Of a stretch of DNA of 64,000 nt, positions 34,685-42,985 are shown one piece after another. A model generated the notes under the pieces. That model did no database searches, had not been told where the DNA came from, and saw only the letters and a list, made by a program, of their open reading frames with translations. Made by a program: the position numbers and the translations under genes. The stretch covers positions 248,001-312,000 of the forward strand of contig NZ_CP020772.1 of NCBI RefSeq assembly GCF_002097535.1, given 5' to 3'. Each line of letters opens with the position of its first letter. Position 1 is the first letter of the stretch. The DNA comes from Halobacillus mangrovi (GTDB taxonomy: Bacteria; Bacillota; Bacilli; Bacillales; Halobacillaceae).

Positions 34685-34766
34685 ATGCTAATAGTACTAG
34701 CTAATAGCTAGATGCTAAATTACTAGAAATTTCTCAACTTCAAGTCTTTAACAATTAAGCGTTTAG

Positions 34767-34786
34767 TCAATAAGAATAGTCGCCTT
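34767..34786 (+). repeat. 20-nt repeat TCAATAAGAATAGTCGCCTT, copy 1
   Basis: Identical to 37922-37941, where it forms the loop and right arm of a terminator. Here the left arm is missing, so this looks like a broken copy left by duplication or deletion. Confidence 0.5.
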
Positions 34787-34797
34787 CACAAAAAATG

Positions 34798-34840
34798 AAG
34801 TAAAAGGCCTCAGGGGAAATTCCTCTGAGGCCTTTTACTT
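34798..34840 (-). terminator. Terminator of the subtilisin gene
   Basis: Near-perfect 18-bp stem around AAAT (arms AAGTAAAAGGCCTCAGGGG and its complement, one G-U pair), just past the minus-strand stop at 34857. Convergent genes may share it. Confidence 0.9.
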
Positions 34841-34856
34841 GCTCCCTTTAAATATA

Positions 34857-36047
34857 TTAGTAGTTTACTGCATCATAGGAATTGATCAAGCCGTGCTCAA
34901 AGTAGGTGCCTGTGCCGTTAATAGGATCGGCGGTTTGCTCAATGGCTGTACGGATTTCACTGTTTGAGCGTCCTTGTGAGGCAAGCAAACCAGCTAGTCC
35001 TGCAACATGAGGAGAAGCCATTGACGTGCCAGAGTAGCTGTCATATTTCCCACGTAATACGGTTGATACAATATCTACTCCAGGAGCCGTTACGTCTACC
35101 CACGAACCGTAGTTAGAGAAGTAGGCGACATCATTATTAGAATCAACCGCGCCTACGGCAATCACATTTTCGTAAGAAGCTGGCTCAAAGGTCGTAGAAA
35201 CTCCGTCGTTTCCAGCGGCAGCTACAACTACAGAACCGCTATTCCAAGCATAGTTGACTGCATCTTCTAGAGTTTGGGAATCGCAGTCACAACCAAGAGA
35301 CATATTAATGACCTCTGCGCCTGCATCAGCAGAATAACGAATGGCATCAGCTATGTCGTTAAGCGATCCACTACCATTGGCTCCTAAAGCCCTGACTGCT
35401 AGAATTTTAGTCTCTGGAGCCATACCCGCTACCCCAGTAGCGTTATTGGTTTCAGCAGCAACTGTCCCAGACACGTGTGTTCCATGACCATTCAAGTCTT
35501 TAGGATCATTATCGTTTTGAGCGAAATCATAACCAAGGATCGTCTTATCAATCAAATCAGGATGGTCATAGTAGACCCCCGTATCAATTACTGCAATTTC
35601 TTGACTGCTGCTCCCCTGGGTAACATCCCAAGCGGCCGGCGTATTTGTATTTTGAGGCCCGTATTGATCACTGTATAACGGGTCATTCGGAGTGAACGTA
35701 GCATCAAATATGTAGTTTGGCTCTGCATATTCAACATTAGGGTTATGACTTAATGCTTTTACAACAGCATCTACATTTCCAACCTGAAGGACTTTGAGTT
35801 GAGTATCGACAACTTTGCTATGGTCATCAACAACTTTAGCTCCCAAGTTATTTAACTCTTTCCCAGACAAAGATTTTCCTGGTTTCATAGTGACAACAAC
35901 TTCACCTTGTTGAAAGTTTCCAACTTCTTTTGAGACATCGACCTCTTTGTTCGCATCGATTTGAGGAGAAGCAAACGCTTGTCCAGTAGATGGCAAAATG
36001 GCGAGAGCAACAGCAATTGACAATGTGGCAAGATTTTTGAATTTCAA
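34857..36047 (-). CDS. Secreted subtilisin-like serine protease (S8 family)
   Basis: 396-residue prepro-protease. Signal peptide 1-27 (AFA-SP), I9 inhibitor propeptide about 46-113 (GEVVVTMK...VEYAEPNY), then the mature S8 domain. Catalytic residues are D155 (VIDTGV), H188 (NGHGTHVSG), oxyanion N280 (AAGNDG) and S342 (SGTSMASPHVAG). It resembles thermitase/halolysin-type proteases more than classic subtilisin BPN'. A CDC pair (C253, C255) right after NMSLG is unusual for Bacillus subtilisins. Its mRNA leader contains a long hairpin (36118-36177). Confidence 0.93.
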   Translation of the reverse strand: MKFKNLATLSIAVALAILPSTGQAFASPQIDANKEVDVSKEVGNFQQGEVVVTMKPGKSLSGKELNNLGAKVVDDHSKVVDTQLKVLQVGNVDAVVKALSHNPNVEYAEPNYIFDATFTPNDPLYSDQYGPQNTNTPAAWDVTQGSSSQEIAVIDTGVYYDHPDLIDKTILGYDFAQNDNDPKDLNGHGTHVSGTVAAETNNATGVAGMAPETKILAVRALGANGSGSLNDIADAIRYSADAGAEVINMSLGCDCDSQTLEDAVNYAWNSGSVVVAAAGNDGVSTTFEPASYENVIAVGAVDSNNDVAYFSNYGSWVDVTAPGVDIVSTVLRGKYDSYSGTSMASPHVAGLAGLLASQGRSNSEIRTAIEQTADPINGTGTYFEHGLINSYDAVNY

Positions 36048-36117
36048 ATCTATTCCTCCTTTATAGGTATACTCTAATTATTCTGAAAATACTGTTTATT
36101 TTCCTGTTAAATGGAGG

Positions 36118-36177
36118 TTGGGAAAGTTGCTCATAAAAAGCAATCTAAGCAGCCTGTTTGATGAGTGACTTTCCCAA
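36118..36177 (-). other. Large hairpin in the subtilisin mRNA leader
   Basis: 17-nt arms TTGGGAAAGTTGCTCAT (36118-36134) and ATGAGTGACTTTCCCAA (36161-36177), 15 of 17 complementary in DNA terms, with a 26-nt loop. No T run on either side, so not a terminator. Its place about 70 bases before the start recalls the 5' stabilising stem-loop of aprE mRNA; an old element end is the alternative. Confidence 0.5.
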
Positions 36178-36245
36178 TTTCCAGAAATTTCATCCAAAGT
36201 GAAGGGTGGTTAAAGCAATAAGTCAGGCCACGAAAAGTTTTATCT

Positions 36246-36318
36246 TTGACAAATCACACTAATATGTAATACTATGTACCGGTAATAAGTAATACAAAAT
36301 ACCAGTAATACAAAGTAC
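36246..36318 (+). promoter_or_regulatory. padR promoter with tandem operator repeats
   Basis: TTGACA (36246-36251), 18-bp spacer, TACTAT (36270-36275). Immediately downstream lie TAATACAAAATAC (36290-36302) and TAATACAAAGTAC (36306-36318), 12 of 13 identical with a 16-base period. A GTACCGGTA dyad precedes them. The position fits autorepression by the PadR protein encoded next. Confidence 0.55.
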
Positions 36319-36348
36319 TAAAAAATCAAAATGCAATTGGAGGTAAAA

Positions 36349-36666
36349 ATGAGGAATTTCAGAGAAATGATGAAAGGGGTGCTCGAGGGTTGTGTGCTTG
36401 AGATCATCAGCCGCGGCGAAACTTACGGCTATGAAATCACTCAAAAGCTACGAGAACTTGGCTTCACTGATGTGGTTGAGGGCACCGTTTATACAATTAC
36501 CATGCGGCTTGAGAAAAACAATTTGGTGGATATTGAGAAAAAGCCATCCATGATGGGACCGCCGAGAAAATTTTACACTCTCAACTCAGCTGGTGAAGAG
36601 CATCTTAAAATCTTTTGGGATAAATGGGAATTCGTTTCAAGCACTATTAATGAATTAAAAAACTAA
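36349..36666 (+). CDS. PadR family transcriptional regulator
   Basis: 105-residue winged-helix repressor: GVLEGCVLEIISRGETYGYEI at the N-terminus, VEGTVYTITMRLEKNNLV as the recognition helix region, then a short dimerisation helix. PadR proteins of this size control efflux or stress genes in response to small molecules. ATG 36349 is 5 bases after GGAGG. It is followed after 18 bases by a DUF1048 gene, a recurrent pairing. Confidence 0.9.
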   Translation: MRNFREMMKGVLEGCVLEIISRGETYGYEITQKLRELGFTDVVEGTVYTITMRLEKNNLVDIEKKPSMMGPPRKFYTLNSAGEEHLKIFWDKWEFVSSTINELKN

Positions 36667-36684
36667 ATACAAAGGAGAAGGACT

Positions 36685-37023
36685 ATGAATATTTTTGAAA
36701 AAATTATCGGAAGTCTGGATGATAAGCGGGAATGGAGAGCTATGGAGGCTCGTGCGAAGGTACTTCCAACTGAGTACCATAACGCTTACAAAGCGATCCA
36801 AAAGTACATGTGGACTACGGGTGGCCCCTCTGACTGGAAATCTACCAGCCGTATCTTTAACGGCATTCTCGACCTATTTGAGCAAGGGGCAGCAGAAGAT
36901 AAGAAAGTTACTGATCTCACGGGTGAGGATGTGGCCACTTTCTGCGATGATCTATTGCAGGACGAGAAAAGCTGGAAAGATAAGTATCGCACGAAGTTGA
37001 ACGATACGATTAGCCGTAGCTAA
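36685..37023 (+). CDS. DUF1048 domain protein
   Basis: 112 residues, all-helical. The sequence starts [23 protein letters not shown] and holds the YKAIQKYMW motif typical of DUF1048. Nearly always encoded beside a PadR regulator; the function is unknown, possibly a ligand- or repressor-binding partner. Good AAAGGAGAAGG site. Confidence 0.85.
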   Translation: MNIFEKIIGSLDDKREWRAMEARAKVLPTEYHNAYKAIQKYMWTTGGPSDWKSTSRIFNGILDLFEQGAAEDKKVTDLTGEDVATFCDDLLQDEKSWKDKYRTKLNDTISRS

Positions 37024-37464
37024 CGAGGTAATTCCGGGAAAAAATTAAATAGTAAACATCGACTGAATATCTGGTAATGAATGAGAATCTTCACTATTCA
37101 GCTTTTATTTAATCTGGTAATAAGTTATAAAGCATATCGGTATTACTGAATAGTAAGGAATAGCCAATCTAGCTCATCAAGGCTCTTGTGTGGATAATTA
37201 TTCCATTTGCTCGTTTATCAACCAAGTACCCCTGATAATAAGATCTTGCAAATGAACTTTTTGGCGTCTTTTCATGAGGAGGAAAAGCAATTATAGTGAT
37301 CTCCTTAAAGGGCTAAAATTTTGCATCTATGGATCCCTCCGAACAAACTTTAGCGACAATAAGAAATTCCTGTCCAAAGGAATAGATGTATGTCTCGGGG
37401 ATAGGGGAATGGATTGTTGCAAAATGATATAATTGGAAAAACATGAAAAGGAGGAGGATGGGTA
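37024..37464. other. Gene-free region between DUF1048 and DUF2200 genes
   Basis: 441 bases. A weak terminator-like pair CTGAATA ... TATTCAG followed by CTTTTATTT ends near 37110. A further dyad GTAATA ... TATTAC (about 37117-37145) resembles the PadR operator half-sites. The remainder (to 37440) shows no convincing gene; GGAGGAGG at the end belongs to the next gene. Confidence 0.4.
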
Positions 37465-37815
37465 ATGACCAAGCACAAGATTTATACCATGAGTTTCGCA
37501 AGTGTTTATCCCCACTATGTTACGAAGGCGGAGAAAAAAGGACGAACGAAAACAGAAGTCGATGAAATTATCCGTTGGTTGACGGGATATAGCCAGGAAG
37601 AGTTAGAAGCACAACTGGAAAAACAGACAGACTTTGAGACCTTCTTTGCGGAAGCTCCCCAAATGAATCCTTCCAGGAACTTGATCAAAGGTGTGGTCTG
37701 CGGTGTACGAGTGGAAGATATCGAAGAACCAATGATGCAGGAAATTCGCTATTTGGATAAGCTGATCGATGAGTTAGCTAAGGGAAAAGCGATGGAGAAA
37801 ATTTTGCGAAAATAA
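37465..37815 (+). CDS. DUF2200 domain protein
   Basis: 116-residue cytoplasmic protein matching DUF2200 throughout ([66 protein letters not shown] in pieces). The family is widespread and small, with no assigned role. Strong GGAGGAGG site. Monocistronic with its own terminator. Confidence 0.85.
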   Translation: MTKHKIYTMSFASVYPHYVTKAEKKGRTKTEVDEIIRWLTGYSQEELEAQLEKQTDFETFFAEAPQMNPSRNLIKGVVCGVRVEDIEEPMMQEIRYLDKLIDELAKGKAMEKILRK

Positions 37816-37912
37816 TTATTAAGAAACATGATTTCATTCAAGACCACTTCTTCGGTTAATCATTTTCTTCCTATGATCGTTAAGAAATATCTTACCCTTG
37901 GGTTATAGTAGT

Positions 37913-37945
37913 GGCGATTATTCAATAAGAATAGTCGCCTTTTCG
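37913..37945 (+). terminator. Terminator containing 20-nt repeat copy 2
   Basis: Arms GGCGATTATT (37913-37922) and AATAGTCGCC (37930-37939), one G-U pair, 7-nt loop, T4 tail. Bases 37922-37941 repeat 34767-34786 exactly. Confidence 0.75.
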
Positions 37946-38114
37946 CTGTTATACAGGATAGCGGCAGACTTGACCTTCAGATTATTGAAAGATTGAAACT
38001 AATAAGAAGTTTAATCGTATTTATTCTGTTGCTTATTCTATTGGTTATAGGCTCTCTGTGCTTATAAATAGACTTCCTTGAGGAAAGAAGATAAAATCAT
38101 AGTTTCACAGTTAG

Positions 38115-38145
38115 AAGATCTTGGGTAATACTCAAAGGTCTTTTA
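38115..38145 (+). promoter_or_regulatory. Possible transcription attenuator upstream of the efflux gene
   Basis: AAGATCTTGGG ... CTCAAAGGTCTT can pair (with G-U and a bulge) and is followed by TTTT, 35 bases before the start codon. An intrinsic terminator in this position of a drug-efflux gene would suggest antitermination control; no leader peptide is clear. Confidence 0.35.
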
Positions 38146-38179
38146 AAATGTAGTCAGAATAGAAAAAGGTGTTTAAAAC

Positions 38180-39373
38180 ATGTTACATAATCCAAAAGGG
38201 AAAAAGAGAATAGGTCTCGCGTTTCTTCTCGGAATGCTTGGGATTTTAGGGCCATTAAATATTGATATGTATCTCCCGAGTTTTCCGGGAATTGCATCCG
38301 ATTTAGAAGCGAACGCATCACTAGTTCAGCTCAGCTTAACCACCTGTTTAATCGGGCTTGCCGTTGGACAAATCGTCGTTGGGCCGATCAGTGATTCGCA
38401 GGGGAGGAAGAAACCACTGATCATTTTCCTTTCCCTCTTTGCAGTGGCGTCCTTTCTTTGTGCGCTTGCGCCTAATATCATTGTGCTCGTCATCGCTCGT
38501 TTTCTCCAGGGCTTCACGGGTTCTGCTGGTGCCGTCCTTTCACGAGCCGTGGTGCGTGACGTGTTTTCGGGAAGGGAATTGACAAAGTTCTTCGCCTTAC
38601 TCATGGTGATTAATGCAACGGCTCCGATGATTGCACCGATGACAGGGGGAGCGATTTTACTTTTACCATTTGCCACATGGGAGACGATCTTCTTCTTTTT
38701 AAGTATCGTAGGTGTAGGAATCGTTTTAACCGTGGCAGGAAAATTACCGGAGACCCTTCCAATAGAAAAACGGATTCCGAGCTCTGTGAAAGAGTCGATC
38801 CTTACCATTGGCCGACTGCTGAAAGATCGCTCGTTCATCGGATACGCCCTGACCATCGGTTTTGTCCATGGTGGGAGCTTCGCGTATGTATCCGGAACGC
38901 CGTTCGTTTATCAGGGCATCTACGACGTATCACCTCAGGTATTTAGTGTCTTGTTCGGGATTAATGGACTGGCGATCATTACAGGAAGCTTTTTGGTCGG
39001 ACGTCTTGGAGGTATTTTCCACGAAAGAAGTTTGCTTCGGAGCGCTGTGCTGATTGCCGTCAGTGCGACGGGTTTCCTATTAGTGATGACAATTATTGAA
39101 GGACCGCTGTATTCCATTGTTATCCCGATCTTTATTTACATGACAGCGATGGGAATGGTTTTGACAAGTACGTTTACCCTGGCGATGGAACATCAAGGGC
39201 ACAGGGCAGGGAGTGCGAGTGCTGTGCTAGGCATGTTGCCGTTGTTATTTGGCGCAACTGTATCACCGCTGGTCGGTATTAATGAAACGACAGCTATACC
39301 GATGGGAGCAATATTGTTTACGACAGCATCCATTGGTGCTACTTTATTTTTTACTTTAACGAAGAAAAGCTAG
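38180..39373 (+). CDS. Multidrug efflux MFS transporter, Bcr/CflA family
   Basis: 397-residue 12-helix carrier of the DHA1 drug:H+ antiporter type. Motifs: NIDMYLPSFPGIA in TM1, GPISDSQGRKKPLI after TM2 (motif A), RFLQGFTGSAGAVLSRAVVRD in TM4 (motif B, motif-C-like), and a second half from about 205. Bcr/CflA members export bicyclomycin, chloramphenicol, sulphonamides or cysteine; the real substrate is unknown. Ribosome site AAAAAGGTG is modest. Confidence 0.88.
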   Translation: MLHNPKGKKRIGLAFLLGMLGILGPLNIDMYLPSFPGIASDLEANASLVQLSLTTCLIGLAVGQIVVGPISDSQGRKKPLIIFLSLFAVASFLCALAPNIIVLVIARFLQGFTGSAGAVLSRAVVRDVFSGRELTKFFALLMVINATAPMIAPMTGGAILLLPFATWETIFFFLSIVGVGIVLTVAGKLPETLPIEKRIPSSVKESILTIGRLLKDRSFIGYALTIGFVHGGSFAYVSGTPFVYQGIYDVSPQVFSVLFGINGLAIITGSFLVGRLGGIFHERSLLRSAVLIAVSATGFLLVMTIIEGPLYSIVIPIFIYMTAMGMVLTSTFTLAMEHQGHRAGSASAVLGMLPLLFGATVSPLVGINETTAIPMGAILFTTASIGATLFFTLTKKS

Positions 39374-39569
39374 CATGCAATTGTATGATGGGTGTTTTTT
39401 TATGTTGTAATTACTTCCTAACGAAGAATCTAGTTATTCAATATACGGTAGCGAACTCAGTGAATATAATAATCTCTAACCATGATCTGATGAACCCTAG
39501 CTTTAAAAACCCTTATAAGCACAATCAGCATTATTACTAATTTAAAATATCATAACCTGATAGAAAACA

Positions 39570-39613
39570 AAAAATGCCGCCGTAGCTGACTATACAACTA
39601 CGGCGGCATTTTT
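39570..39613. terminator. Bidirectional terminator between efflux gene and gntR
   Basis: Perfect 16-nt arms AAAAATGCCGCCGTAG (39570-39585) and complement (39598-39613), 12-nt loop, A- and T-runs at the ends serving the converging genes. Confidence 0.9.
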
Positions 39614-40274
39614 ATGTCGTTTTCGTATAGCTATCATCAATCGTATCCATATTCAATAGTACCTGATCCCGACCATGATAAATGTGTTCATGCATTGAAG
39701 CCCGGGCCCGTTCGGTGTCCTGGTGCTCAATGGCTGTCAGGAGCGTTTTGTGGACGTCGAGGGAATGGCGCATCTGGTATTCATTGAACCAGTAGAACGA
39801 ACGGAAGATAAGCGGTACGACGACTACTTTGGAAATATGGGAATAGATGTGTTGATTCTGTGATGCTTTGATGATGGCATCGTGGAAGCGGTGATTGATT
39901 TCTAGTATGTACTCAATCGTGGTGGATCCGGTGTCAAAGTAGGTATCGATCGCTTCCTCATAAGCCCAGTTTGCCTCGCTCATTTCTTTTATGTCAGCTT
40001 GGGTTCGGTGGATGGCTGCCTGGGCGGCGGCGTAGCCCTCCAGCAATGTCCTCAGATCATAAATCTGCTCGATGTCTTTTTTGGTGAAATGCCGTACGCT
40101 TACCCCGCGTTTCATTGAGACGATCAATCCCTCTGATTCGAGCTGCCTTAATGCTTCCCTGATCGGGGTGCGGCTCATGTTCAGCTGTTTTGCCAGGTAC
40201 TCCTCGGTGAGTCTCATCTTCGGTGGGTATTCACCGTGTAAAATTGATTTTTTTATCGATTCATAAGCACTCAT
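39612..40274 (-). CDS. GntR family regulator, FCD subfamily
   Basis: 220 residues. N-terminal winged helix (LTEEYLAKQLNMSRTPIREALRQLESEGLI at about 23-52) and a helical FCD ligand domain (IYDLRTLLEGYAAAQA; HRFHDAIIKAS; H...H pattern for a metal). FCD regulators respond to carboxylic acids. It is divergent from the CoA-transferase operon, and two TTTGTATACAAA dyads lie between them. Start ATG 40274 with GGAG upstream; the longer frame to 40325 crosses the operator region. Confidence 0.9.
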   Translation of the reverse strand: MSAYESIKKSILHGEYPPKMRLTEEYLAKQLNMSRTPIREALRQLESEGLIVSMKRGVSVRHFTKKDIEQIYDLRTLLEGYAAAQAAIHRTQADIKEMSEANWAYEEAIDTYFDTGSTTIEYILEINHRFHDAIIKASQNQHIYSHISKVVVVPLIFRSFYWFNEYQMRHSLDVHKTLLTAIEHQDTERARASMHEHIYHGRDQVLLNMDTIDDSYTKTT

Positions 40275-40337
40275 ACAGACAACTCCTCTGCCTATATTGT
40301 ATGTGAAAAGGGAGACATATATCAAATCGCCATATCC

Positions 40338-40423
40338 TTTGTATACAAAAACTAGGTAAAATAGCTAATAATAGTGTTTTATATCTATAAAATGTTGACG
40401 TTTGTATACAAAAGGTGTTATTG
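40338..40423 (+). promoter_or_regulatory. Twin TTTGTATACAAA operators and promoter of the catabolic operon
   Basis: Perfect 12-bp palindrome TTTGTATACAAA at 40338-40349 and again at 40401-40412, 63 bases apart. The second lies in the 17-bp spacer of a candidate promoter TTGACG (40395-40400) / TTATTG (40418-40423), so bound protein would block RNA polymerase. The first faces the gntR start. GntR-family sites are short AT-rich palindromes of this kind. Confidence 0.75.
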
Positions 40424-40489
40424 TTGTACCAATATTTTGAAAGTTTAGATTGTTGTGATTTTGAGGCGGTATATTTTTTTATCTTTTTA

Positions 40490-40503
40490 AGAAAGCGTTT
40501 ACA
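40490..40503 (+). promoter_or_regulatory. cre site (CcpA) downstream of the promoter
   Basis: AGAAAGCGTTTACA matches the consensus TGWNANCGNTNWCA at every defined position except the first. Located about 65 bases downstream of the promoter -10 and 30 bases before the CoA-transferase start, a roadblock position for glucose repression. Confidence 0.65.
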
Positions 40504-40532
40504 AATATGGTGAGAAGAAGGTGGGCTGTATC

Positions 40533-41729
40533 ATGGTTCAAAGTTTGGAAGGAGTTAAGGTCCTGGAGATGGGGAGTCTGATCGCCGGACCATTTGCCGG
40601 GAGGCTGATGGCGGAGTTTGGTGCCGAGGTCATCAAGGTGGAGCCTCCGGAAAAAGGGGATCCGTTGCGGGACTGGCGTCATATTTATGATGGCACGTCG
40701 TTATGGTGGCGGCTTCAGTCACGGAACAAGAAATCGGTGACAATCGACCTAAAAAGTGAGGAAGGACAGGACCTCGTCAAATCGCTGGTCGAACAGTGTG
40801 ATATCGTCATCGAGAATTTCCGTCCCGGGAGATTGGAAGAATGGAACCTTGGTTATGAAGATCTGAAGGAAATCAATCCGGGAATCATCATGGTGCGTGT
40901 CTCCGGTTACGGACAGACCGGACCTTACCGGGACAAGCCCGGTTTCGGCAGTGTCGGTGAATCGATTGGCGGCCTTCGCCACCTTACCGGTTACCAGGAC
41001 CTGCCGCCGACGAGGGTAGGCGTCAGCCTCGGTGATTCCCTTGCTGCCATGTATTCCGTCATCGGCGCGATGATGGCGCTTTATCACCGCGATGTCCATG
41101 GCACAGGAAAAGGACAGGTTGTCGATGTCGCGTTGTATGAAGCAGTGTTCAGTTTGCTGGAAGGCTCGGTACCGGAATATGACAAGCTCGGAGCTGTCCG
41201 CGAGCGGACTGGCTCGTCACTGCCCGGGATTGCGCCTTCCAATACCTACTTATGCAGGGACGGAAAGTATATCGTGATCGGCGGGAATGGCGATGCGATC
41301 TTCAAGCGGCTGATGGAAGCAATCGGGCATCCGGAGCTGGCGGATGATGAACGATTCGCGACCAACAGCGGCCGGGTAAAGCATGTCGATTTTCTCGATG
41401 AAACGATTGAGAACTGGACAAAAACGGTCCATTTTGAACATGCCCTCGAGGTGCTGGATACTGCCAAGGTTCCGGCCGGTCCGATCTACAGCATCGAGGA
41501 TATCGTGAAAGATCCGCATTATTTAAGCAGGGAAATGATTCAGAACTTCAGGCTGAATGACGAGGAAGAGCTGAAGATTCCGGGGATTGTGCCGAAGATG
41601 AGCGAGACGCCGGGGACGACGAATTGGCTTGGACCGGAGCTTGGCCAGCATACGGAAGATGTGATGAAAAGCCTGCTTGCTTATGATGAGAAAAAAGTAC
41701 AGGAGCTTAAGGCAAAAGGCATCATTTAA
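40533..41729 (+). CDS. Class III CoA-transferase (CaiB/BaiF family)
   Basis: 398 residues. Family marks: LEGVKVLEMGSLIAGPFAGRLMAEFGAEVIKVEPP (in pieces VLEMGSLIAGP, FGAEVIKVE), NKKSVTIDLK, IENFRPG, VRVSGYGQTGPY, and the active-site Asp in VSLGDSLAAMY (near residue 169). It moves CoA between carboxylic acids. Next to an HMG-CoA-lyase-type enzyme, a 3-hydroxy-3-methylglutarate or related branched hydroxy-diacid substrate is a reasonable inference, as in the mammalian SUGCT/HMGCL pair. ATG 40533 chosen over GTG 40521. Confidence 0.88.
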   Translation: MVQSLEGVKVLEMGSLIAGPFAGRLMAEFGAEVIKVEPPEKGDPLRDWRHIYDGTSLWWRLQSRNKKSVTIDLKSEEGQDLVKSLVEQCDIVIENFRPGRLEEWNLGYEDLKEINPGIIMVRVSGYGQTGPYRDKPGFGSVGESIGGLRHLTGYQDLPPTRVGVSLGDSLAAMYSVIGAMMALYHRDVHGTGKGQVVDVALYEAVFSLLEGSVPEYDKLGAVRERTGSSLPGIAPSNTYLCRDGKYIVIGGNGDAIFKRLMEAIGHPELADDERFATNSGRVKHVDFLDETIENWTKTVHFEHALEVLDTAKVPAGPIYSIEDIVKDPHYLSREMIQNFRLNDEEELKIPGIVPKMSETPGTTNWLGPELGQHTEDVMKSLLAYDEKKVQELKAKGII

Positions 41730-41742
41730 AGGAGGGAAGTGT

Positions 41743-42651
41743 ATGGAGCGGATTTATATTCAGGAAGTCGCCCCCCGGGATGGGCTGCAGATCGAAGACC
41801 AGTTTCTCCCGACGGATGCGAAAGTCGACCTGGTCAATAAACTCAGCAAAACGGGGATCGACAAAATCGAAGTGACTTCATTTGTGTCACCGAAAGCGGT
41901 TCCGAATCTGAGGGACGCAGAAGAAGTGATGAAGAGCATCGATCGTCAGCGCGACGTCACCTACACGACGCTGATTCCAAACTTTAGAGGAGCCGAGCGG
42001 GCGCTTGCATGTGCCAGTGATGAAGTGAACCTCGTGGCATCGGTCAGTGAAACCCACAACCGGAAAAATGTCCGACAGTCGGTGAAAGCGTCGTTTGAAA
42101 ACTTCCAGGACATCGCTTCGTTTTTATCTGGAACGGGCATGGCGATTAACGGAACGCTGGCTACGACATTCGGCTGTCCGTTCGAGGGGAGTATCAATGA
42201 GGACCGGGTGGTTGTGCTTGTCGATCGTTACCTGGAACTTGGGGTGAAAGGGATTACCCTGGCGGATACGACCGGCATGGCGACGCCGAAGCAGGTATAT
42301 CGAATCTGTCAGAAGGTGCGCAGCCGCTGGCCGGACATCCCAATTACGCTCCATTTTCATAACACCAGGGGCATGGGGCTTGCCAACGTCATCGAAGGTA
42401 TCCGCGCCGGGGTCGACCGCTATGATGCGTCACTCGGCGGTCTCGGAGGCTGTCCATTTGCCCCGGGGGCGACCGGAAACATTTGTACTGAGGACCTCGT
42501 CCATATGCTTCAGTTCATGGATTACGATACGAACGTCAATCTCGATGAGCTGATTGGGGTATCAAAATACTTAGAATCTCTTTTGAACCATGAGGTGCCG
42601 GGACAGGTGATGAAGGCAGGTAAAATTACCGATCTCTACCCAGTTTCATAA
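41743..42651 (+). CDS. Hydroxymethylglutaryl-CoA lyase family protein
   Basis: 302-residue TIM-barrel DRE-metallolyase: VAPRDGLQIE at the N-terminus (catalytic Arg-Asp), HFHNTRGMGLANV (metal His), and the HMGL signature ASLGGLGGCPFAPGATGN with the catalytic Cys. It cleaves HMG-CoA, or a close analogue such as citramalyl-CoA, to acetoacetate (or pyruvate) plus acetyl-CoA. GGAGGG 6 bases before ATG 41743. Immediately follows the CoA-transferase, 13 bases apart. Confidence 0.88.
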   Translation: MERIYIQEVAPRDGLQIEDQFLPTDAKVDLVNKLSKTGIDKIEVTSFVSPKAVPNLRDAEEVMKSIDRQRDVTYTTLIPNFRGAERALACASDEVNLVASVSETHNRKNVRQSVKASFENFQDIASFLSGTGMAINGTLATTFGCPFEGSINEDRVVVLVDRYLELGVKGITLADTTGMATPKQVYRICQKVRSRWPDIPITLHFHNTRGMGLANVIEGIRAGVDRYDASLGGLGGCPFAPGATGNICTEDLVHMLQFMDYDTNVNLDELIGVSKYLESLLNHEVPGQVMKAGKITDLYPVS

Positions 42652-42730
42652 ATTTTTGTTAACGCTATTTGCTGGTTTTCTAAAATGGTCCAGGTATGTA
42701 TCATAGGTAAGTTTAAAAAGGAGGAAACCC

Positions 42731-42982
42731 ATGAACCAGACAAGGAAAGAGCCGATTAAGAACGGAAAACTGTGGATTGTATTTGGTGTTTTATTTGCGA
42801 TGATCACCCCCTGGTATTTCCCCGAAAGCTTCGGCGAGATCCTCATTTATGGCATCCCGCTGTGGGCAGTGATCATCATTATCGGGTCGATGCTTTTATC
42901 GGCATTTTTGTCTTACGTGCTGAAATATCACTGGATGCTGGAAGAGGAAAAAGAAGAAGCCGAACAGAAAGGGGCGAAGTAA
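42731..42982 (+). CDS. Small membrane subunit of an SSS symporter (DUF3311-like)
   Basis: 83 residues, two membrane helices (about 13-30 and 40-64) and a charged tail (EEEKEEAEQKGAK). Encoded 3 bases before a sodium:solute symporter, an arrangement also seen for YhjC/YhjB in B. subtilis. Probably needed for stability or activity of that symporter. AAGGAGG site. Confidence 0.78.
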   Translation: MNQTRKEPIKNGKLWIVFGVLFAMITPWYFPESFGEILIYGIPLWAVIIIIGSMLLSAFLSYVLKYHWMLEEEKEEAEQKGAK

Positions 42983-42985
42983 GCG

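Larger units (their letters stand above)
37816..38179. other. Gene-free region before the efflux gene
   Basis: 364 bases holding a terminator (37913-37945, repeat copy 2) and, nearer the efflux gene, an attenuator-like hairpin (38115-38145). No other gene or repeat seen. Confidence 0.5.
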
